This document shows positions 60,054-64,000 of a stretch of 64,000 bases of DNA, in pieces. The stretch covers positions 49,807 through 113,806 of the forward strand of contig NZ_MBSO01000014.1 of NCBI RefSeq assembly GCF_001695835.1, in the 5' to 3' direction. Within the stretch, counting starts at the first letter, position 1, and each line of letters begins with the position of its first letter. The stretch is from Ensifer sp. LC11. Its GTDB lineage: Bacteria > Pseudomonadota > Alphaproteobacteria > Rhizobiales > Rhizobiaceae. Under the pieces are notes generated by a model that worked only from the letters and a program-made list of their open reading frames with translations, searched no databases and was not told the origin of the DNA. A program made the translations under genes and the position numbers.

Positions 60054-61580
60054 ATGAAAACGGAGGTCGTCGACGGCGCTCCCGTCGTGCTGTCTGCACG
60101 CCGCATCAGCAAGTCGTTCAGCGGCGTGCAGGTGCTGTTCAGCGTCGATTTCGAGCTGCGCCAAGGCGAGATTCACGCGTTGATGGGCGAGAACGGCGCC
60201 GGCAAATCCACGCTTGTCAAGATTCTCTCCGGTTTTGAACAGCCGACCTCGGGCGAGATCCTGTTCGACGGCAAGTCGGTGAAGCTGCCGCCCAATGGAG
60301 CCGCGGAAGCGCTCGGCATCGTCATGATCCATCAGGAATTCAACCTGGCCGAACATCTCACGGTCACTGAGAGCCTTTTTCTCGGTCGCGAGGTAACTCG
60401 TTTCGGCGTCCTCGACCGCAAGTTCATGCGTGCGGAAACGCGCCGTGTTCTCGACCTTCTCGGCTCGCATGTCGACGAGCGCGCGATGATCGGCTCTTTG
60501 TCGATCGCCGAAAAACAGATGGTCGAAATCGCCAAGGCCATCAGCCGTGACGCGCGGGTCGTCTTCATGGACGAGCCGACGGCCGTGCTCTCGCGCGAGG
60601 AAACGAACTTCCTGTTCCGGCTCGTGCGCAAGCTGCGCGACAAGGGCACGAGCTTCGTCTTCGTTTCGCACAAGCTCGATGAGGTCATGGAATTGACCGA
60701 CCGCGTGACCGTGCTGCGCGACGGCCAATGGATCAAGACGGCGCCCACGTCCATCCTCGACGGCGAGGCGATCGCCCAGCTGATGGTCGGCCGCGAACTT
60801 TCGAGCCTTTATCCTGCCAAGACCGAACCCGACGTCGACGAGGAGGTCGTGTTGCGGGTGAATTCCGTATCGACCGGCTATGTCCGGGATGCGAGCTTCG
60901 AGGTCCGTCGCGGCGAGATTCTCGGCTTTTCGGGGCTGATCGGCTCAGGCCGAACGGAATTGATGGAAGCGATCGTCGGGCTGCGTTCGCACCTGACAGG
61001 CGAGGTGCTGGTTCGTGGCCAGCCGGTGCCGTCAGGTGATGTCCATGCGGTCAACAAGGCCGGCCTCGCCTACATGACCAAGGACCGGAAGGCCAAAGGG
61101 CTGTTGCTCAATGCCGGCATGATGGCGAATCTGACGCTGCAGTCGCTCGGCCGGCATAGCCGTCTAGGCTATCTCGATCCCGCGAGCGAGGATGCGGCTC
61201 TGGTCAGGGCACGCCGCCGCTTCGACATCCGCGTCAGGGACGACAGGATAGTCGCCGGGCGCATGTCCGGTGGCAACCAGCAGAAGCTGCTTCTCGCCAA
61301 GGTGATGGAAACCGATCCTGGCATCATCATCATCGATGAGCCGACGCGCGGCATCGATGTCGGCACCAAACAGCAGATCTATCACTTCATCTCGGCGCTT
61401 GCCCGGGATGGCCGGGCGATCATCGTCGTCTCGTCCGAAATGCCCGAAATCATCGGACTTTGCAGCCGCGTGGTGGTCATGCGCGAGGGGCATATCGCCG
61501 GCATTCTCGAGGGCGACGAGATCTCCGAGCAGGAGATCATGCGCTACGCGGCCGGGCTGAAGAAGAAGACGGCCGCTTGA
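60054..61580 (+). CDS. RbsA-type sugar ABC transporter ATPase (two ABC domains)
   Basis: This is a 508-residue double ATPase. Domain 1 has Walker A GENGAGKST near residue 48, SIAEKQMVEIAKAI and VVFMDEPTAVLS. Domain 2 has the degenerate Walker A GLIGSGRTELMEA, MSGGNQQKLLLAKVM and IIIDEPTRGIDVG. GGGAGGGG precedes the ATG at 60054; the longer open frame from 59805 crosses the operators and is not used. It is the first gene of an importer operon repressed, most likely, by the divergent LacI-type protein. Confidence 0.94.
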   Translation: MKTEVVDGAPVVLSARRISKSFSGVQVLFSVDFELRQGEIHALMGENGAGKSTLVKILSGFEQPTSGEILFDGKSVKLPPNGAAEALGIVMIHQEFNLAEHLTVTESLFLGREVTRFGVLDRKFMRAETRRVLDLLGSHVDERAMIGSLSIAEKQMVEIAKAISRDARVVFMDEPTAVLSREETNFLFRLVRKLRDKGTSFVFVSHKLDEVMELTDRVTVLRDGQWIKTAPTSILDGEAIAQLMVGRELSSLYPAKTEPDVDEEVVLRVNSVSTGYVRDASFEVRRGEILGFSGLIGSGRTELMEAIVGLRSHLTGEVLVRGQPVPSGDVHAVNKAGLAYMTKDRKAKGLLLNAGMMANLTLQSLGRHSRLGYLDPASEDAALVRARRRFDIRVRDDRIVAGRMSGGNQQKLLLAKVMETDPGIIIIDEPTRGIDVGTKQQIYHFISALARDGRAIIVVSSEMPEIIGLCSRVVVMREGHIAGILEGDEISEQEIMRYAAGLKKKTAA

Positions 61581-61655
61581 GCCCACACCGGGCAGCCCGT
61601 TGGGGCGCCGACATCATGGATAAGCCCGACAGATGGGACGGAGGTTCGATTGGAT

Positions 61656-62666
61656 ATGAGCGTGAACCAGGAAAGCGGCCAGGAGGCGATCCGCCGTCGC
61701 AGCTGGCGTGACATCGATCTGAGGGCCGTGGCGCCGTTCGTTGCGCTGGCGCTGCTGTTACTTGTCGGAGCGTTGGTCAATCCGAACTTCATCAGCATCA
61801 ACAACCTCGCCAATGTCGCAACGCGCAGCGCCTTCATTGCGATCATCGCCGTCGGTGCAACCTTCGTGATTTCGTCCGGGGATCTCGATCTCTCCGTTGG
61901 CGCCATGGTCGCCTTCATCGCCAGCCTGATGATCCTGTTCATGAATTCCGGCGTCATCGCCGATCCGGTACTGATGCTGCTGGCTGCGATCCTCTTTACC
62001 ATCGTCGCCGGCGCGCTCTGCGGCCTCACCAACGGTCTGATCACGACCGTCGGAAAGATCGAGCCGTTCATCGCGACGCTCGGCACCATGGGCATCTATC
62101 GCGGGTTGACCACGTGGCTTTCGCAGGGCGGAGCGATCACGCTCAAGGAGCCGCAACTTCAGGAGATGTACCGTCCCGCGTATTTCGGCACGATCGCCGG
62201 CGTGCCGGTTCCGATCGTCGCCATCCTTGCGGTGACTGCCGTGGCTGCCTTCATCCTCTATCGCACGCGCTACGGCCGCCATGTCGTCGCCGTCGGATCC
62301 AACCGCGACGTCGCGCGCTATTCTGGCATTTCCGTCAATCGCGTACGCACCATCGCCTTCGTCATCCAGGGCCTGTGTGTCGCCGCCGCCGTTCTCCTCT
62401 ATGTGCCGCGCCTCGGTTCGACCTCGGCGACGACGGGCATCCTGTGGGAGCTGCAGGCGATTACCGCCGTCGTCGTCGGCGGCACGGCGCTGAAAGGTGG
62501 CGCGGGGCGCGTATGGGGCACGATCTGCGGCGCATTCATCCTCGAACTGGTCGGCAACATCATGCTGCTGTCCAACTTCATCAGCGAATACCTGATCGGC
62601 GCCATCCAGGGTGCGATCATCATCATTGCGATGCTCGTCCAGCGCTCGCTGGTGCGGAAATCGTGA
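61656..62666 (+). CDS. RbsC-type sugar ABC transporter permease
   Basis: This 336-residue permease has about eight to ten transmembrane helices. Motifs include AIIAVGATFVISSGDLDLSVGAMVA near residue 65 and AVGSNRDVARYSGISVNRVRTIAFVIQG near 210. The ATG at 61656 is used; a TTG at 61650 is better spaced from GGAGG and cannot be excluded, adding two residues. Confidence 0.93.
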   Translation: MSVNQESGQEAIRRRSWRDIDLRAVAPFVALALLLLVGALVNPNFISINNLANVATRSAFIAIIAVGATFVISSGDLDLSVGAMVAFIASLMILFMNSGVIADPVLMLLAAILFTIVAGALCGLTNGLITTVGKIEPFIATLGTMGIYRGLTTWLSQGGAITLKEPQLQEMYRPAYFGTIAGVPVPIVAILAVTAVAAFILYRTRYGRHVVAVGSNRDVARYSGISVNRVRTIAFVIQGLCVAAAVLLYVPRLGSTSATTGILWELQAITAVVVGGTALKGGAGRVWGTICGAFILELVGNIMLLSNFISEYLIGAIQGAIIIIAMLVQRSLVRKS

Positions 62667-62669
62667 GAC

Positions 62670-62694
62670 GGCCGGGTCCACAGGTCTCCCGGCC
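62670..62694 (+). terminator. Intercistronic hairpin before the binding-protein gene
   Basis: GGCCGGG (62670-62676) and CCCGGCC (62688-62694) lie between the permease and binding-protein genes without a T-run. Such hairpins often stabilise the downstream message so that binding protein is made in excess. Confidence 0.4.
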
Positions 62695-62729
62695 TTCAAC
62701 AGGCTGACCTGATATTTGGGAGGAACTTA

Positions 62730-63683
62730 ATGCGTAAGAAGCTATTCGGCCTGACGCTCGCAGCCATGACCGCGCTTGCCGGCGTGTCGCATGCACAGGA
62801 GGAAAAGAAAGTGACGATCGGCGTGTCGATCCCGGCGGCCGATCACGGTTGGACCGCCGGCGTGGTCTTCCATGCCGAACGGGTCGCCAAGGTCTTGATG
62901 GAGCGCAATCCGGGCCTGAACGTTATCGTCAAGACCTCGCCGGATCCGGCAAGCCAGGCCAACGCCGTTCAGGACCTCGAGACGCAGGGCATCGACGCTC
63001 TCGTCATCCTGCCGACCGATCCGGATCCGCTGGTCAATGCCATCAAGGAAGTGAAGGGTAAGGGGACCTTCGTCGCCCTGGTTGACCGTGCGCCGAGCGT
63101 CAACGACAACTCCGTGCGCGATCTCTATGTTGCCGGCAACAACCCGGCCCTCGGCCAGGTCGCTGGCGAATACATCAAGGCAACGACCCCGGACGCTGAA
63201 GTCGTCGTCATCCGCGGCCTGCCGATCCCGATCGACCAGCAGCGCCAGGACGGTTTTGACAAGGGCATCGAGGGTTCGAACGTCAAGGTCCTCGACCGCC
63301 AATACGGCAACTGGAATCGCGACGATGCCTTCAAGGTCATGCAGGACTATCTGACCAAGTACCCGAAGATTGATGTCGTCTGGTGCCAGGACGACGACAT
63401 GGCTGTCGGCGTATTGCAGGCCATCGAGCAGGCAAAGCGCACTGATATCCAATATGTCGTTGCCGGTGCCGGCTCGAAGGAAATGATCAAGAAGGTCATG
63501 GACGGAGACAAGATGATCCCGGTCGACGTGCTCTACCCGCCGGCGATGGTCGGTACCGCGCTCGAAATGACGGTCGCCAACTTCTATGGCCAGGTTCCGG
63601 TTCGCGGGGTTTACACGATCGACGCCACCCTCGTGACCAAGGACAATGCGAAGGACTTCTACTTCGCGGATTCGCCATTCTGA
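62730..63683 (+). CDS. RbsB-type sugar ABC transporter substrate-binding protein
   Basis: This 317-residue periplasmic protein of the RbsB class has signal peptide MRKKLFGLTLAAMTALAGVSHA. The mature part has VTIGVSIPAADHGWTAGVVFHAERVAK, VQDLETQGIDALVILPTDPDPL and VVWCQDDDMAVGVLQAIEQA. GGGAGGAAC supports the ATG. It forms an importer with the two preceding gene products. Its neighbour at 63882 suggests that the sugar is processed by an isomerase or epimerase. Confidence 0.94.
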   Translation: MRKKLFGLTLAAMTALAGVSHAQEEKKVTIGVSIPAADHGWTAGVVFHAERVAKVLMERNPGLNVIVKTSPDPASQANAVQDLETQGIDALVILPTDPDPLVNAIKEVKGKGTFVALVDRAPSVNDNSVRDLYVAGNNPALGQVAGEYIKATTPDAEVVVIRGLPIPIDQQRQDGFDKGIEGSNVKVLDRQYGNWNRDDAFKVMQDYLTKYPKIDVVWCQDDDMAVGVLQAIEQAKRTDIQYVVAGAGSKEMIKKVMDGDKMIPVDVLYPPAMVGTALEMTVANFYGQVPVRGVYTIDATLVTKDNAKDFYFADSPF

Positions 63684-63881
63684 TCCAGAATTGAGGCAGA
63701 GACGGCCCGCAGAGTTGGCGTGGGCCGCCTCGGCCTGTCGAATTCAATCTGCGCAAAGCGGCGCATGAGGGCCAAGATCGGCCATCCTGACATTTCCGGT
63801 CCCGTCGTCCTGCGCCCATGGAGGGCATCGCAGGCGTCCTTCGATTGTCCGGGACCTTTTTTCAACGGAAGGAGACGAGAC

Positions 63882-64000
63882 ATGAAGACCATCAAGGGGC
63901 CAGGGCTCTTTCTTGCGCAATTTGCCGGCGATGCGGCGCCATTCAACTCCTGGGACGCGATCACCAAATGGGCGGCGGACTGCGGCTACAAGGGCGTACA
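63882..64000 (+). CDS. Sugar-phosphate isomerase/epimerase-like protein (start only)
   Basis: AAGGAGACGAGAC precedes MKTIKGPGLFLAQFAGDAAP, followed by FNSWDAITKWAADCGYKGVQ at the window edge. The GLFLAQF...W...AAxxGYKGVQ pattern is the first strand and helix of AP-endonuclease-2/xylose-isomerase-like TIM barrels (IolE-type). It continues outside the window. It lies 198 bp after the binding-protein gene. Confidence 0.75.
   Translation, partial: MKTIKGPGLFLAQFAGDAAPFNSWDAITKWAADCGYKGV

Noticed and set aside
1..64000. CRISPR arrays, rRNA and tRNA genes, riboswitches
   Set aside because: No spaced direct-repeat array, no rRNA segment and no foldable tRNA was seen by reading. Riboswitch-like leaders were not evident upstream of mtnK or the methyltransferase operon.

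Overview
The window reads as part of a secondary replicon (megaplasmid or chromid) of a fast-growing rhizobium (Rhizobium/Ensifer/Sinorhizobium type). The basis is a complete repABC replication and partition operon with its antisense RNA at 17.8-21.7 kb, high GC with strongly GC3-biased genes, and a load of ABC sugar and amino-acid importers, each with its own regulator, as is usual for rhizobial accessory replicons. The species cannot be fixed from the sequence alone.

Left flank (1-17.2 kb), catabolic. First comes the start of a sugar-binding protein gene, facing an IclR regulator and an amidohydrolase/lactonase. Convergent to these is a three-gene operon for a MaoC hydratase, a class III CoA-transferase and a solute-binding-like protein with no export signal. 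A SorC-family regulator and a frameshifted GNAT gene follow. Then comes a divergon: an RbsABC-type importer (7969-11625, minus) faces a tightly packed operon mtnK - mtnA - split transketolase - RuBisCO-like protein (11773-17197, plus). A perfect 11-bp-arm palindrome lies between them, and a variant of its half-site precedes the sorC gene, so the whole block looks like one regulon for uptake and breakdown of a 5-modified ribose such as methylthioribose or 5-deoxyribose.

Centre (17.2-47.3 kb), replication and mobile or defence DNA. repABC is followed by TTGTC-N4-GACAA repeats (candidate partition sites), a decayed adenylate cyclase gene and a tyrosine recombinase. A defence-type island (26.3-36.3 kb) then holds a DUF4365 nuclease-like gene, two further PD-(D/E)XK-like genes, a Gabija pair (gajA, gajB) and, just upstream of gajA, a protein with an ESCO-type zinc finger and acetyltransferase domain. 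Beyond this the DNA is a patchwork: a DUF938 methyltransferase, a decayed molybdopterin oxidoreductase, an intact cyclase-TPR gene, an IS1595-type element with perfect 23-bp ends, a GSU2403-type nucleotidyltransferase with two large palindromes upstream, an IS630 remnant cutting a small secreted Cys-rich gene, its intact paralogue, and a PucR-type fragment.

Right flank (47.3-64 kb), catabolic again. Aspartase and a dicarboxylate/amino-acid symporter are followed by a DctB/DctD-like two-component system. A consensus sigma-54 promoter and two enhancer-like dyads lie upstream of aspA, which together suggest a self-contained, enhancer-controlled aspartate/C4-dicarboxylate module. Next is an Lrp/AsnC-type regulator divergent from a polar amino-acid ABC importer plus homocysteine S-methyltransferase. 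Last is a LacI regulator divergent from an RbsACB-type sugar importer and the start of a sugar-phosphate isomerase/epimerase-like gene.
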